Counted from the stretch's first letter, positions 18,420 through 28,529 are shown. The stretch is 64,000 nt of DNA from Fidelibacterota bacterium (GCA_947475895.1 CANJMF010000003.1:62001-126000), one strand, 5' to 3'. Translations and numbers: made by a program. Notes: a model not told the origin generated them from the sequence alone.

Positions 18420-18796
18420 TGGCTGGGTTTGGTGACCAATTACGTAAGTGGTTTGGTTCCAAGCCTTCCCAGAAGTCTGCTCCCCGCAAATCAACGAAAA
18501 CGCACGCTAGCAGCAAATCCGATCGTGCAGCCCTCATAGCGGACGCGATGAAAATTTACCGCACGCAGCGTGCTCAGGGGCGCGGCGTGCTCGAAAAGGT
18601 GCTGATGGATGCGCGCGTGAAGCCGCCGGCTGCGCTTTTTGATCGGAAAGGATTGGAACGCGTGTTGGCGCTGCGTCGTGCCCAGCTCGATCTCGGGCAG
18701 TTATTCTCTCACGATCTGAAGCGCTTCCTCGTGTTGGTCGGGATTCGCCAATGGCTGGGCGAGGGGCGCGCTTCAAAGGCGGCCCCGCGAAGCTAA
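18416..18796 (+). CDS. Hypothetical small basic protein coupled to the preceding membrane protein
   Basis: 126 residues, not recognised. A Lys/Ser-rich N-terminal third (about residues 10-38) looks disordered. It is followed by a helical Arg-rich core (DAMKIYRTQRAQGRGVLEKVL, then LALRRAQLDLGQLFSHDLKRF). There is no signal peptide. It overlaps the upstream gene by 4 bp and the stop of a small minus-strand ORF by 4 bp. The overlap with its partner is the only functional hint. Confidence 0.6.
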   Translation: MMAGFGDQLRKWFGSKPSQKSAPRKSTKTHASSKSDRAALIADAMKIYRTQRAQGRGVLEKVLMDARVKPPAALFDRKGLERVLALRRAQLDLGQLFSHDLKRFLVLVGIRQWLGEGRASKAAPRS

Positions 18797-19020
18797 GCGC
18801 GTACGACTTGGAATACGCTGAAGTCGCTGTTCATCTCGAGTACGTAGCGGCGTTCACCCTCGCAGAAATAGCTTCGGGCAATTCCGGGGTCGCGGTGCGC
18901 GGTGAGGGGGTGTGCTTTGACCGGCATCAGGCTTGAAGCCCGCACAATCGCCGGCGCGTATCCGGCGGCCAGAATCCCCCCAAGCAAACTGCGGCGTGAA
19001 ACTTCGATCATCTCTTCCAT
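18793..19020 (-). CDS. Small Tat-signal protein, phage-associated type
   Basis: 75 residues. VSRRSLLGGILAAGYAPAIVRA is a plausible twin-arginine signal, followed by SSLMPVKAH and only about 40 mature residues. Small proteins with this same R-R-x-hydrophobic...APAIVRASSLMP pattern occur in alphaproteobacterial prophage and structural gene clusters, so this could be a relic of such a region. No other phage gene is adjacent. The start is uncertain (in-frame ATGs at 19020 and 19011). Confidence 0.45.
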   Translation of the reverse strand: MEEMIEVSRRSLLGGILAAGYAPAIVRASSLMPVKAHPLTAHRDPGIARSYFCEGERRYVLEMNSDFSVFQVVRA

Positions 19021-19179
19021 CCCCCCCGGCTATCGGCGATTCGATCTTATCATCAAGCTTGGCTCGGCCATCGTTGAGCGGAGAATGGGCGAAAACGCCA
19101 TGATAAATGGTTCGTAACTCGTTATAATAATTAACTAAATCAGAAATAAGTTGAGCAAGGTTGCAGCCATCCTTCACCC

Positions 19180-19208
19180 TTGACCCGCCCCTAGCCAACA
19201 GGTAAAAC
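19180..19208 (+). promoter_or_regulatory. Sigma-70-type promoter for rpmB
   Basis: TTGACC (19180-19185) and TAAAAC (19203-19208) are separated by exactly 17 bp, about 70 bp before the rpmB start codon, in an otherwise empty 255-bp gap. A second AT-rich stretch with TATAAT lies near 19111. Confidence 0.65.
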
Positions 19209-19275
19209 GCCGGACTTTCCGGGATACCCCCGTGCGAACGGATCGGTAGCCCTTCAATAACAAAGGAATTTTGCC

Positions 19276-19569
19276 ATGTCTCGCCGTTGTGCAGCGACAG
19301 GCCGCGGCGTTCAGTCCGGCAATAACGTCAGCCACGCGAACAATAAGACCCGCCGTCGTTTTCTGCCGAACCTGCATCAGGTGACGCTGATCTCAGACGC
19401 GCTGAAGATCCGCGTGCGTCTGCGCCTCACGGCGGCCGGCTTGCGCACCGTTGAAAAGCGCGGCGGCATCGACGCTTTCTTGCTGTCGACCCCGAACGCG
19501 AAGCTCGAGCCGGTAGCGCTCTCGCTGAAGCGTCGCGTGAAGCGCGCGACAGAGAAACAAGCGGCCTAA
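19276..19569 (+). CDS. rpmB: 50S ribosomal protein L28
   Basis: 97 residues, the usual length in alphaproteobacteria. A component of the large ribosomal subunit. It shows the family opening [24 protein letters not shown] with the RRRFLPNL block, and a basic C-terminus. AAAGGA precedes the ATG by 7 nt. It is monocistronic, between a good promoter and a strong terminator. The cobT neighbourhood next to rpmB is a recurring arrangement in this class. Confidence 0.97.
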   Translation: MSRRCAATGRGVQSGNNVSHANNKTRRRFLPNLHQVTLISDALKIRVRLRLTAAGLRTVEKRGGIDAFLLSTPNAKLEPVALSLKRRVKRATEKQAA

Positions 19570-19588
19570 GACGGCGCTCATCGTTTCG

Positions 19589-19620
19589 AAAAAGCCCGCT
19601 CCAACGAGCGGGCTTTTTTA
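19589..19620. terminator. Bidirectional Rho-independent terminator after rpmB
   Basis: AAAAAGCCCGCT and AGCGGGCTTTTTT form a perfect GC-rich stem with a short loop and T runs on both strands. It can also terminate the minus-strand gene ending at 19631. Confidence 0.92.
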
Positions 19621-19630
19621 TTGCTTGGAA

Positions 19631-20068
19631 TTATTGGCCGAAATCATCATGGCTTCCCAAGGCAAGTCCCGCGGCATGCGCCGCCGATGGATGATCAACC
19701 ACCGAGGTGCGGCCCTCACGCCCGAGCCGTACTTCAGCTTCGTCCCATCGCGGCCGGCGATTGTCATCCTGCTGCCAGTGCGCGAGGGATGCCTCGTCAC
19801 ACCACGTCCTCAGCTTCGGCATGACCTGGCGGTGAATGCCGCTCAGCATGAACGTGCGCGTGGCGGCTGCGTCGCGCCAGACCGTCAACGTCCAGAATGC
19901 GCGCCTGTAATATCGCACCTCGGCGGCCAAGCAGCCGTCGCTACGCCGCGCTTGCCGATGGCTGCGAATCGAATTCCAGATAAAAGGAAGCAGATACCAA
20001 AATGAGCGAAGGCGCAGTCGTGTGACGGACACCTGCGACACAGCTTTAGGCCACGCGAGGCGCGCCAA
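19631..20068 (-). CDS. DUF3291-like / monooxygenase-fold protein
   Basis: 145 residues; a GTG at 20032 is an alternative start 12 residues in. The central part ([65 protein letters not shown]) resembles DUF3291 / antibiotic-biosynthesis-monooxygenase-like dimeric alpha-beta barrel proteins. These include spheroidene-monooxygenase-related enzymes and many of unknown role. It lies just after cobT on the same strand, overlapping it by about 23 bp if the longer start is used. Family assignment is tentative. Confidence 0.65.
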   Translation of the reverse strand: MARLAWPKAVSQVSVTRLRLRSFWYLLPFIWNSIRSHRQARRSDGCLAAEVRYYRRAFWTLTVWRDAAATRTFMLSGIHRQVMPKLRTWCDEASLAHWQQDDNRRPRWDEAEVRLGREGRTSVVDHPSAAHAAGLALGSHDDFGQ

Positions 20069-21962
20069 AGATCGAGCGGCGGCCGCTGTCGTCTTCGTCG
20101 AACAAATCCGTCAATTGCATCATGACAGCTCCGCCGAGTTCGTCGGCATCCATGAGCGTGATCGCGCGGCGGTAATAGCGCGTGACGTCGTGACCGATCC
20201 CGATGGCCAATAACTGGACGGCCGATTCCGTCTCGATCTGCCGGATGACTTCGCGCAAATGTTGCTCAAGGTAGTTACCGGGATTTACCGACAACGTGGA
20301 ATCGTCCACCGGCGCGCCGTCCGAAATCACCATCAGAATGCGTCGCTGTTCGGGGCGTGCGACGAGGCGCGCATGGGCCCACGCCAGTGCTTCGCCGTCG
20401 ATGTTTTCTTTTAGAATTCCTTCGCGCAGCATGAGGCCCAAGTTGCGCCGCGCACGCCGCCAGGGTTGGTCGGCGGCCTTATAGACGATATGACGGATAT
20501 CGTTGAGGCGGCCGGGATTGGACGGCTTGCCGCTTTCCATCCAAAGTTTGCGCGACTGCCCGCCTTTCCACTGACTTGTGGTGAAGCCGAGAATCTCCAC
20601 CTTTACCGCGCAGCGCTCAAGCGTACGCGCGAGCAAGTCCGCCGTCATGGCGGCAATGGTGATAGGGCGACCGCGCATGGAGCCCGAATTGTCGATCAGC
20701 AGCGTAACGACCGTATCGCGGAATTTGGTCTCTTTCTCGCGCTTGAATGAAAGTGAGTGAGTTGGGTTGGCGACGATACGGGCCAGGCGGCTCGCGTCCA
20801 ACAAGCCTTCCTCCAGGTCGAACTCCCAGCTGCGTGTCTGCTGTGCCATGAGGCGCCGCTGGAGGCGGTTGGCGAGGCGCGAGACCATGCCTTGCAAGTG
20901 CGCCAGCTGCCGATCCAACTGCAAGCGCAAGCGCGACAGTTCGTCCGCGTCGCACAGGCTGCCCGCGTCTTCGACCTGATCGAATCGCGTTGTGAAAATC
21001 TTATAGCGATCTTGCTGGCGTCCCCGGTTGTGACCGGGGCGTGAGCGCGCTTGCTTGGCCTCAGCTGGATCTTCAGTATCATCTCCGTCGGCCGGTTCGC
21101 CTTCTCCTTCGCCGTCTTCGAAATTGGCGTCGGACTGAAGTTCCTCGGCGCTTGCGGGTGTAGGGGCCGAGCCTTCGCTTTCCTGACTGGCTTCGTTGTT
21201 CTCAGCTTCCGGCTCGTCTTCGGGTTGCTGTTCGCCGCCCTTATCTTCGTCGTCGCTGCCCTCGTCTTCGGGCTCCATGTTTTTGGCGTTGTCGCGTTCG
21301 AGTTCGAGCGTCTCGATCAGACGGCGCAAAATGTCCGCGCTCGCCTTTTGGTCATCCACGTGCGCGGCCAAATCATTCAGATCCTTATCGAGCCGCGCGC
21401 CAAACGTTTCTTGTAAAATATCGCGAACGTGAAGCCCGGCCGTGCCGAGTTTCACCAAGCCGCATCGATCGTGCACCAGCACGCGCAACGCATCCGCCAT
21501 ATCCACCTGCGCGTAGGTTCGCGCGGCCACATAGCCTTCCAGCGCAAGGCGCTGCTCAAAGGCATTGCCGATATTTTGTCCGACGCCTTTGTATTGCCGC
21601 GCGCCAAGCACCTCGACGCGGGCTTGTTCCATGGCGTTGTAGGCGTCGATGGCCTCCCGGCTGACCGGCATGCGAGCGGCATGAACCGCTGCATTGTGAT
21701 GGCGCAACTTCAAAGCCACCGCGTCCGCCGCGCCACGCAAGCGCGTCACGTTTTCGCGCGTGAGTTTCTGCGGCGGCATCGGCAAGCGCACGTCGCCGGT
21801 CGCGCCGCCGATAGGTTGTTTTTGATTTCCTGCCACCGGCGTAAAGACAACCGTCGCATCCGGGCGGTTCGCGATCGCTTTGACCGCGGCCGTTGTCGCG
21901 GACTTAAAGCTTTCCGTTTTGGAAGGACCTCGATCGGATGATGCGGGATAAGGCGGTTTCAT
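20046..21962 (-). CDS. cobT: Cobaltochelatase CobT subunit
   Basis: 638 residues, normal for CobT. With CobS (an AAA+ ATPase) and CobN it inserts cobalt into hydrogenobyrinate a,c-diamide in aerobic cobalamin synthesis. Visible are an N-terminal helical domain, a long acidic linker (about residues 225-310, Asp/Glu-rich), and a C-terminal von Willebrand A domain with an intact MIDAS motif, [11 protein letters not shown]. cobS lies upstream (21-bp gap), in the order cobS-cobT. cobN is not in the window. CobST can also be kept as a MoxR/VWA-type chaperone pair. Confidence 0.95.
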   Translation of the reverse strand: MKPPYPASSDRGPSKTESFKSATTAAVKAIANRPDATVVFTPVAGNQKQPIGGATGDVRLPMPPQKLTRENVTRLRGAADAVALKLRHHNAAVHAARMPVSREAIDAYNAMEQARVEVLGARQYKGVGQNIGNAFEQRLALEGYVAARTYAQVDMADALRVLVHDRCGLVKLGTAGLHVRDILQETFGARLDKDLNDLAAHVDDQKASADILRRLIETLELERDNAKNMEPEDEGSDDEDKGGEQQPEDEPEAENNEASQESEGSAPTPASAEELQSDANFEDGEGEGEPADGDDTEDPAEAKQARSRPGHNRGRQQDRYKIFTTRFDQVEDAGSLCDADELSRLRLQLDRQLAHLQGMVSRLANRLQRRLMAQQTRSWEFDLEEGLLDASRLARIVANPTHSLSFKREKETKFRDTVVTLLIDNSGSMRGRPITIAAMTADLLARTLERCAVKVEILGFTTSQWKGGQSRKLWMESGKPSNPGRLNDIRHIVYKAADQPWRRARRNLGLMLREGILKENIDGEALAWAHARLVARPEQRRILMVISDGAPVDDSTLSVNPGNYLEQHLREVIRQIETESAVQLLAIGIGHDVTRYYRRAITLMDADELGGAVMMQLTDLFDEDDSGRRSIFGAPRVA

Positions 21963-21983
21963 GTGCCTGCTGACGGTAGGCGT

Positions 21984-22982
21984 CTAAGCGACCGCCTCGA
22001 TTGCCGATCCTAAAATATCTTCGCCAAAGCAGCGCTGATAATACTCGGCGATGATCGGGCGTTCCGTTTCGTCGCACTTGTTGAGGAACGTCACGCGGAA
22101 CGAATAGCCCAGGTCGCTAAAGATATTGTTGTTTTCGGCCCAGCTAATGACCGTGCGCGGTGACATGACCGTTGAGATATCGCCTGACATGAAACCGCTG
22201 CGCGTCAGGTCGGCGACTTCCACCATGGCGGAGATGATCTTCTTGCCTTCGGCAGTGTCGTAGCCCTTCACCTTCGCCAACACGATGTTGGTTTCAGCGT
22301 CATGCTTCAGGTAGTTCAGCGTGGCGACGATGTTCCAGCGATCCATCTGGCCTTGATTGATCTGCTGCGTGCCGTGATAGAGGCCGGTGGTGTCGCCGAG
22401 GCCGACCGTGTTGGTGGTCGCGAATAAACGGAACGCGTTATGTGGGCGGATGACTTTGTTCTGGTCGAGCAACGTCAGGCGGCCTTCCACTTCCAGCACG
22501 CGCTGGATCACGAACATCACGTCGGGGCGGCCGGCGTCGTATTCGTCGAACACAAGCGCGATGGGGTGCTGCAAGGCCCACGGCAAAAGGCCCTCGCGGA
22601 ATTCGGTCACCTGCACGCCGTCGCGCAGAACGATGGCATCTTTGCCGATCAAATCGATGCGGCTGATATGGCTGTCGAGGTTGATGCGCAAACACGGCCA
22701 ATTCAGACGCGCGGCAATCTGTTCGATATGCGTCGACTTACCCGTGCCGTGATAGCCCTGCACAAGCACACGGCGGTTGTGCGCAAAGCCGGCGAGAATT
22801 GCCAAAGTTGTATCGTGGTCGAACTGATAAGCCGGATCGACATCCGGCACATGTTCGTCGCGCTGCGAGAAGGCGGGCACCTTCATATCGGTTTTCAATC
22901 CGAAGGTCTCGCGCACGGACACCTGACGGTCCGGCGTCATAGCGCCGAAATCACCCCGCGCAGCTTCCGCTTTCTTGCTCAT
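21984..22982 (-). CDS. cobS: Cobaltochelatase CobS subunit (AAA+ ATPase)
   Basis: 332 residues, normal length. MoxR-type AAA+ ATPase that forms rings with CobT to drive CobN cobalt insertion. The Walker A is [22 protein letters not shown], Walker [15 protein letters not shown], and sensor region [13 protein letters not shown]. The N-terminus carries the family segment [18 protein letters not shown]. The start ATG has AGGAGC 8 nt upstream. It is first in the cobS-cobT unit and downstream of the J-domain gene. Confidence 0.96.
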   Translation of the reverse strand: MSKKAEAARGDFGAMTPDRQVSVRETFGLKTDMKVPAFSQRDEHVPDVDPAYQFDHDTTLAILAGFAHNRRVLVQGYHGTGKSTHIEQIAARLNWPCLRINLDSHISRIDLIGKDAIVLRDGVQVTEFREGLLPWALQHPIALVFDEYDAGRPDVMFVIQRVLEVEGRLTLLDQNKVIRPHNAFRLFATTNTVGLGDTTGLYHGTQQINQGQMDRWNIVATLNYLKHDAETNIVLAKVKGYDTAEGKKIISAMVEVADLTRSGFMSGDISTVMSPRTVISWAENNNIFSDLGYSFRVTFLNKCDETERPIIAEYYQRCFGEDILGSAIEAVA

Positions 22983-23094
22983 TTTACGCTCCTAAACGGC
23001 TCTTAAGTCCGGTTATGACACGACGCCCCAACGCGGGCAATTGTTCGTGCCCCACGCCGGAAAGTATCGCTTTTCAGGGTCTTCGCGGGGGCGT

Positions 23095-23655
23095 TTAGGC
23101 GGCGGGAACCAGGCTTGCGCGCAAGGTCTGGTAGGCCTGATTGATCACCTTCATCTGGTCCTCGGCCTCGTGCGAACCGCCGTTGGCGTCCGGGTGATGT
23201 TGTTTCACCAAAGCTTTATAGCGGCGTTTCAATTCATCAAGGGTCACAGGCGCTTTCAGTTGCAGCACCTTGAGCGCCGAATTGCGTTCCACACTGGCGT
23301 GCACCATGTGATCGCCGTGAACGCGTTCGCGATCCTGGGGTTTATCCCGGCGTACTTTTTCGCCGAACTCCATATCCGCGGTGAAACCGAAGGGATCCTT
23401 CACATGCATGCGCTCGGCCCGAAGACCGGCGCCCTGCGTACCCATTTTCCAGGTCGGACGTTCCCAGGTCGCCGCGTTGCGGATTTCAGCCTCAAGTTGG
23501 TCCACGCCCATACCGGCATGGAAATCCCACTTCGCGTTGTACAGCCGCACATGATCGAGGCAGAAATGGATGTATTCGGACAACGTCCGGTCCTTCGGCG
23601 CCCGGTACTCACCGGCGTTCTCGCAACCCTCCCAGGCGCACCGACATTCCAACAT
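23095..23655 (-). CDS. J-domain (DnaJ-like) protein
   Basis: 186 residues. A Cys-containing N-terminus (CRCAWEGCENAGEYRAP, possibly metal-binding) and a middle region precede a C-terminal J domain (about residues 128-182) with an intact HPD in ALVKQHHPDANGG. J proteins stimulate the ATPase of Hsp70. The C-terminal position of the J domain and the Cys-rich head are typical of the alphaproteobacterial protein found beside cobS and bolA. The client is unknown. Confidence 0.9.
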   Translation of the reverse strand: MLECRCAWEGCENAGEYRAPKDRTLSEYIHFCLDHVRLYNAKWDFHAGMGVDQLEAEIRNAATWERPTWKMGTQGAGLRAERMHVKDPFGFTADMEFGEKVRRDKPQDRERVHGDHMVHASVERNSALKVLQLKAPVTLDELKRRYKALVKQHHPDANGGSHEAEDQMKVINQAYQTLRASLVPAA

Positions 23656-23729
23656 GGGTAAAATATGTGGGCTGCGGGCACCCTCGGCAATCTTGTTTCT
23701 TCGCCCTAATTATGCTTCGTGGGAGTGAC

Positions 23730-24008
23730 ATGGGACCCTATTACGAACGCATTAAAAACAAAGTCACAGCGGCCGTTCAGCCGACTCGACTGGAGATTGT
23801 CGATGACTCTGCGCGCCATCACGGGCACGCCGGGCACAATCCCGATGGCGGCGGTGAAACGCACTTCAATGTAACGATTGAGTCGGCGGCGTTTTCGGGC
23901 AAATCACGCGTCGAACGCCAGCGGATGGTTTATGGCGCGCTGGCCGATGAACTCAAGGAACGTGTCCACGCCTTATCGCTCAAGCTAACGGCCCCAGGGG
24001 AAGGCTAG
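23730..24008 (+). CDS. BolA-family protein
   Basis: 92 residues. BolA proteins bind monothiol glutaredoxins through a shared [2Fe-2S] cluster and take part in iron-sulfur trafficking and stress morphology. The class II KH-like fold is visible: IVDDSARHHGHAGH, then ETHFNVTIES, and SRVERQRMVYGAL. I chose ATG 23730 (GPYYERI...), which has GGGAG 6 nt upstream, over an ATG 63 bp earlier that would add non-family residues. It is divergent from the J-domain gene. Confidence 0.93.
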   Translation: MGPYYERIKNKVTAAVQPTRLEIVDDSARHHGHAGHNPDGGGETHFNVTIESAAFSGKSRVERQRMVYGALADELKERVHALSLKLTAPGEG

Positions 24009-24011
24009 CGG

Positions 24012-24572
24012 TTATTTCGCGGTGTAAAGTGTCGGGAACTCTTTATGGATAACCGGGCTATCCGCCGCGAGCGTGTGACAGCCGTTGACGAAAAACGCAT
24101 CTATTTTCTCACCGCGCATGGAAGCGTCGCTCAAGCGCTTATGGTCGAGCGAACCGAAGGTTTGAAACGCGGTTGTTGCCATTGGACCTAACAGGTCAAC
24201 CAGATGCACGCAGCCCTGGGTGCCTCCCACAAGTTCGCGCGCGGCCTTTCGAAATCCTTTGCCCAGATTAAGACCGACCAGTTTTTTGAAGTTCGGCGTG
24301 ATGGAGCCGCACACGCGATAAGGCGCATAGTCGGTCACGGCTTCCATATCGTGAATGTTGAGATCGCGATCGATGGTCATGCGCAGACTCATGCCGTGCA
24401 CGGGCGTACCGGCCGACACTTGCCCGCCTTCATAGCCGGCGTAGTCATAAGTCTTCGTGTCGACCACAGAGCCTTCGATATCCCACAACCCATCGCTGCG
24501 TTCGAAAGAGCGCGTAACGATGGTGCGGGTGTGAAGGTGTTTGCGGTCAACGGTGGGCGCGGGAAGGGGCAT
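24012..24572 (-). CDS. DUF2889 domain-containing protein
   Basis: 186 residues from ATG 24572, which has GGAAG at good spacing; a longer reading from 24722 would overlap the CBS gene. It matches DUF2889 along its length: KHLHTRTIVTRSFERSDGLWD, DRDLNIHDMEAVTDYAPY, then ELVGGTQGCVHLVDLLGPMA. The family is widespread in proteobacteria and its function is unknown. It sits downstream of the CBS-domain gene on the same strand. Confidence 0.88.
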   Translation of the reverse strand: MPLPAPTVDRKHLHTRTIVTRSFERSDGLWDIEGSVVDTKTYDYAGYEGGQVSAGTPVHGMSLRMTIDRDLNIHDMEAVTDYAPYRVCGSITPNFKKLVGLNLGKGFRKAARELVGGTQGCVHLVDLLGPMATTAFQTFGSLDHKRLSDASMRGEKIDAFFVNGCHTLAADSPVIHKEFPTLYTAK

Positions 24573-24693
24573 CGTCGGCTTCCATTTAAAACAATGGGCG
24601 AGCGCTCTATGCGCCCACCCCGTGTTTATCCCATTTGCGCTTCCCAGCGGCAGCGCATTTTTTGCGCGACAGCCCGGGCAGACCTGGCGACGA

Positions 24694-25143
24694 TTAGGCC
24701 ATCGCTCCGTAACTTTCGCCATAAATGAAGGCGTTGCGGTCCTTCAAATCCTGTTCAAGTTCGGTGTTGTAGACCGCGTAAAGGTCGCGCACCGATACCA
24801 TGCCCACGACCTTCGCGCCGTCCACCACCGGTAAATGACGGTAGTTGCGCGAGATCATCATGCGGATGGCGTCCTGGGCGGTGTCATCCGGCGATAATGT
24901 GTCGGGGTTCGCCGTCATGATGTCGGCGATGACGGCGGTTTCGGGGTTGAGGCCGGCGGCGACCACGCGTGTGGTCATGTCGCGCTCGGTGACGATGCCG
25001 ACGAGACGCTCACCTTCCATCACAAGCACGGCCGCGATCTTTTTGTCGCGCATCAGCTTCGCAGCGGCGCGCACGCTGTCGCGCGGCGTAAGCTTTTGCA
25101 GGACCTGATCGCTGATAACGTCTGGAACAATCTTCCGGATCAT
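24694..25143 (-). CDS. Two-CBS-domain protein
   Basis: 149 residues made of a tandem pair of CBS domains (about residues 15-70 and 80-135), a Bateman module that typically binds adenine nucleotides or SAM. Recognisable blocks are AAAKLMRDKKIAAVLVME, VGIVTERDMTTRVVAAG and DAIRMMISRNYRHLPVVD. No enzyme domain is attached, so it is probably a regulatory subunit or sensor. GGGAG lies 8 nt before the ATG. Confidence 0.9.
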   Translation of the reverse strand: MIRKIVPDVISDQVLQKLTPRDSVRAAAKLMRDKKIAAVLVMEGERLVGIVTERDMTTRVVAAGLNPETAVIADIMTANPDTLSPDDTAQDAIRMMISRNYRHLPVVDGAKVVGMVSVRDLYAVYNTELEQDLKDRNAFIYGESYGAMA

Positions 25144-25319
25144 GACGCACGCTCCCTACTTCAGAGTGTCACTGACATGCGGGAGCCAAATCGTCCGGCG
25201 GAAGGCTAAGTGCTCAAGGCGCCTTAGGCGGAGCTTTCAGCCCACGCAAGCATAAGCCTGCGCCTGTTACATAGGCGGGTCAAGCAGATGAAAGGCTGGT
25301 TTAGCGCGTTTATTCGCGG

Positions 25320-26618
25320 TTAAGCCGCTGCAGGCGTTGCGGGGCGGACCTCGCCGCTCCGGGGCGGCGTCACACGGATTAGCGTGAGTTGATTGCGCAC
25401 GCGCTGCACGACATCGAACCGGAAGCCGTTAAACAGGAACCGCTCCCCCATTTCAGGAATGCTCCGGGCCTCATGCAAAAGGTAACCGGCAAGGGTAGAG
25501 GCCTGATCGTCGGGCAGGGCCCAGTCGAATTCTCGGTTTAAGTCACGCAACGTGACGCTGCCGTCGATGAGAAAAGAGCCGTCTGTTTGCGGACGCACAC
25601 CGGCCACGGGGACGTCGTGCTCGTCGCGAATATCGCCGACGATTTCTTCCAAAATGTCCTCGAGCGTCACCGCACCCAAGAGCGTGCCGTACTCATCGAC
25701 AACAAGCGCGAAGTGTTCTCGCCGCGCCCGAAAAGCATGCAGCTGATCTTGCAGTGTTGTGGTGTCGGGAACGAACCAGGGCTTCGCCGCGATGGCGACA
25801 ACATCGACTTCCTCGGTGCGGTGGCTGGTCGCTTCTATGGCGCGCAATAAAGCTTTCGCATGCAAGATGCCGACAATGTTGTCGGGCGTTTCGCGCCACA
25901 ACGGCACGCGCGAGTAAGCGCTGCTGGCGACTTCTTCTATTATGGCGGCGATGGGGATGTCGGCGTCGATCGTGACGACCTTCTTGCGGTGAATCATGAT
26001 TTCACCAACGGTCACATCGGCAAGATCGAGCACGCTGCGCAACATGGCGCGTTCGTGTTTCACCTCATGAATGACTTGTTTGTCGGCCATCTGGAAATCA
26101 ATGGCGCCGCGCAGTTCGGACAAGACTTGCTTGGCATTGCGCTCGTGCGCGGCGCTCACGCCTAAAACCCGCAGCGTGCCGCCGATGATCGCCTGAATCA
26201 CCGTGTTGATGGGCGTTGCCAGCGCGACGAGCACCGACATGATGCCCGCAACACGCAACGCGGTGGCGGTCGTGTGCAGCAGCGCGAATGTCTTTGGCAA
26301 AATCTCGCCGTAGATCAGAACTAAAAGCGTCATGACGCCGGTCGCGTAGGCGATGCCGCGCTCGCCGAACTCCTCGATCGCGATGCTGGTCGCGAGCGCT
26401 GACGCCAAAATGTTGATAAGCGTGTTGCCCAGAAGAACGGTTGAGATCAACCGCTCACGCCGTGCGAGCAGCCGGTTGACCGTTACGGCGCGCAAGTCGC
26501 CGTCCTGTTCCAGCTGATACATCAATGAACGCGATGTCGCAGTCAGCGCTGTTTCCGCCGCCGCAAAAAAGGCGGTGAGGGCAACAAGAAACAGAACGAT
26601 AATGACCGTCATTGTCAC
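25320..26618 (-). CDS. CNNM/CorC-type membrane protein (HlyC/CorC family)
   Basis: 432 residues. An N-terminal DUF21/CNNM membrane domain (about residues 1-180; AAETALTATSRSLM, ETA motif present) is followed by a CBS pair (HRKKVVTIDADIPI...; VVDEYGTLLGAVTLEDILEEIVGDI) and a C-terminal CorC_HlyC transporter-associated domain ending near residue 420. Members are linked to Mg2+/Co2+ efflux. The GTG at 26618 overlaps the aroB stop (GTGA); ATG 26612 is an alternative. It is in an apparent aroK-aroB-corC operon, a common alphaproteobacterial order. Confidence 0.93.
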   Translation of the reverse strand: MTMTVIIVLFLVALTAFFAAAETALTATSRSLMYQLEQDGDLRAVTVNRLLARRERLISTVLLGNTLINILASALATSIAIEEFGERGIAYATGVMTLLVLIYGEILPKTFALLHTTATALRVAGIMSVLVALATPINTVIQAIIGGTLRVLGVSAAHERNAKQVLSELRGAIDFQMADKQVIHEVKHERAMLRSVLDLADVTVGEIMIHRKKVVTIDADIPIAAIIEEVASSAYSRVPLWRETPDNIVGILHAKALLRAIEATSHRTEEVDVVAIAAKPWFVPDTTTLQDQLHAFRARREHFALVVDEYGTLLGAVTLEDILEEIVGDIRDEHDVPVAGVRPQTDGSFLIDGSVTLRDLNREFDWALPDDQASTLAGYLLHEARSIPEMGERFLFNGFRFDVVQRVRNQLTLIRVTPPRSGEVRPATPAAA

Positions 26619-27775
26619 GAGGCGGTTTCCAGCGCCCGTGTCAAAACCTGCTCAAGCGCGGCACGCGGAACGGCGCGCGTGGTGAAAGCATCGCCAATGC
26701 GGCGCGCCAAGATAAACGTGATGGCGCCGTCCTGATTCTTCTTGTCTTGCCCCATATGGGCGATGAGGCGCTCCGTCGTGATGGCGCCGCGCACGCCCCA
26801 ACGCGGCAGGGTCGTGCGCATCCCGACGGCATCGAAGTGCGCGCGCACGCGTGCCGCATCATCCGCGGAACACAAATTCAGATGTGCCGATAAATCGAAG
26901 GCCAAGATCATGCCCATGGCAACGGCTTCACCGTGTAAGAGGCTGTCGCCGTAACCGCACTCGGCTTCAAGGGCGTGTCCAAAGGTGTGGCCCAGATTCA
27001 AAAGAGCACGTACACCACCCTCGCGTTCGTCCGCGGCGACAACGCGGGCCTTGGCCTCGCAGCTTGTGACGATACAGTGGCGCATAGCATCACTGCTGCT
27101 AGCTGCTAGCGCGCTCTTGGCATTTTGCTCAAGCCACGAAAAGAACGCGGCGTCGCCCAGCAAACCGTATTTGACAACTTCCGCGTAGCCCGACAGCAAT
27201 TCACGATGCGGCAATGTTTTCAGCGTATCGGTATCGGCCAGCACAAGGCGCGGCTGGTGAAATGAGCCGATGAGATTTTTGCCGGCTGACGTGTTGATGC
27301 CGGTCTTGCCACCGACAGAGCTGTCGACCTGCGACAATAAGGTGGTTGGAATTTGAACGAAATCGACGCCGCGCAACAGGATCGACGCCGCGAAACCCGC
27401 GAGATCGCCGACCACGCCGCCGCCCAGTGCAACGATCATCGTCGCGCGTTCACACTTCGCGGCCAGCATGTTGTCGACCAGCGTGTTGAGGTGCGCGAAA
27501 TCTTTGCTCCCCTCGCCAGCGGGAACGACAGCGTGATCTGCGCGAATGTCGGATTTGCCGAGGCTCTGGATTAGCGGCTGTAGATAAAGCGGCGCGACAT
27601 TGCCGTCCGTGACGATGAAAACCCGCCGTTGTTTCAACACCGGAGTCATGAGCTCTCCGGCGCGGGCCAACAAACCTGGCCCGACAACGATATCGTAACT
27701 ACGCGCATCTAATGCGACGCGCACGAGCGCGCTGGCAGAATCAGGCGTGACGGCAGCGGCGGTCGTGGTTTTCAT
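26615..27775 (-). CDS. aroB: 3-dehydroquinate synthase
   Basis: 386 residues from ATG 27775, which overlaps the aroK stop as ATGA; a longer start is unlikely. It converts DAHP to 3-dehydroquinate (shikimate pathway step 2) using NAD and a divalent metal. Visible are the NAD-binding [29 protein letters not shown], and the metal ligands in [22 protein letters not shown] and LHGEAVAMG. Confidence 0.97.
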   Translation of the reverse strand: MKTTTAAAVTPDSASALVRVALDARSYDIVVGPGLLARAGELMTPVLKQRRVFIVTDGNVAPLYLQPLIQSLGKSDIRADHAVVPAGEGSKDFAHLNTLVDNMLAAKCERATMIVALGGGVVGDLAGFAASILLRGVDFVQIPTTLLSQVDSSVGGKTGINTSAGKNLIGSFHQPRLVLADTDTLKTLPHRELLSGYAEVVKYGLLGDAAFFSWLEQNAKSALAASSSDAMRHCIVTSCEAKARVVAADEREGGVRALLNLGHTFGHALEAECGYGDSLLHGEAVAMGMILAFDLSAHLNLCSADDAARVRAHFDAVGMRTTLPRWGVRGAITTERLIAHMGQDKKNQDGAITFILARRIGDAFTTRAVPRAALEQVLTRALETAS

Positions 27776-28380
27776 GGTGAAAGATCCGTCAGAGGTCCGC
27801 CCACGAAAGGCTCCAACGCCTTCAGCACGCGTCCGCACGTCACGTTCGGGCTGTCATTGCCCGTATCCACGGCAATGTCGGCCTCGGCATAGACCGGGTA
27901 ACGCGTTTCAATGAGCTTGGCCAAAACATCGCGCGGATCGCCGTTATTCAGCAACGGACGGTGCCCGCGCCCGCGTGTGCGGGCCGTTAAAGTATCAAGG
28001 TCGGCCCGCAGCCAGATGGAAATGGCGCCGTCGCGGATTAATGCGCGCGTCTCCGCGTCCATGAATGCCCCGCCGCCGGCGGCAAGGACGGCCGGTGGTC
28101 CTGCCAACAAGCGCGACATCACGCGGCGCTCGCCTTCACGAAAAGCCGGTTCGCCGTATTTCGTAAAGAATTCGGCGACCGTGCATCCCGCGGCTTGCTC
28201 GATCTCGGTATCGGCATCGACGAAAGGCAGGTCCAGCTTTTGCGCCAGACGGCGGCCAATGCAGCTTTTCCCCGCACCCATCAGGCCGACCAACACGATT
28301 GTGCGGTCGACATGGGGCGCCGGTTTGATCTCCGGGGCGCGGTCTTCGGCTGTGGCGCTGGGGGTCGCAGTATCGTCCAT
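27772..28380 (-). CDS. aroK: Shikimate kinase
   Basis: 202 residues with an N-terminal extension of about 25 residues (Ala/Pro/Glu-rich) before the P-loop [20 protein letters not shown]-dependent phosphorylation of shikimate at O3. The shikimate-binding [11 protein letters not shown] and GGGAFMD are present. It overlaps aroB by 4 bp and heads the aroK-aroB-corC unit. Confidence 0.96.
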   Translation of the reverse strand: MDDTATPSATAEDRAPEIKPAPHVDRTIVLVGLMGAGKSCIGRRLAQKLDLPFVDADTEIEQAAGCTVAEFFTKYGEPAFREGERRVMSRLLAGPPAVLAAGGGAFMDAETRALIRDGAISIWLRADLDTLTARTRGRGHRPLLNNGDPRDVLAKLIETRYPVYAEADIAVDTGNDSPNVTCGRVLKALEPFVGGPLTDLSP

Positions 28381-28529
28381 CGTGGCCTAGTCATATATTT
28401 TTGCAGCAGAAAACGCCAGTGAAGGTGGGGGTGGGCGTAGTCAACCCCTTGGCAGAATGGACTTTATCGCGCGCCGCGCGTAGTGTCGTGCCGGCTCCAA
28501 ACATCCTTCGGCGAAGTGGTCATAAGGCT

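Noticed and set aside
19625-20005. 126-residue plus-strand frame opposite the DUF3291-like gene
   Set aside because: The minus-strand reading has family-like blocks; this one is Pro/Arg-rich and starts inside the terminator.
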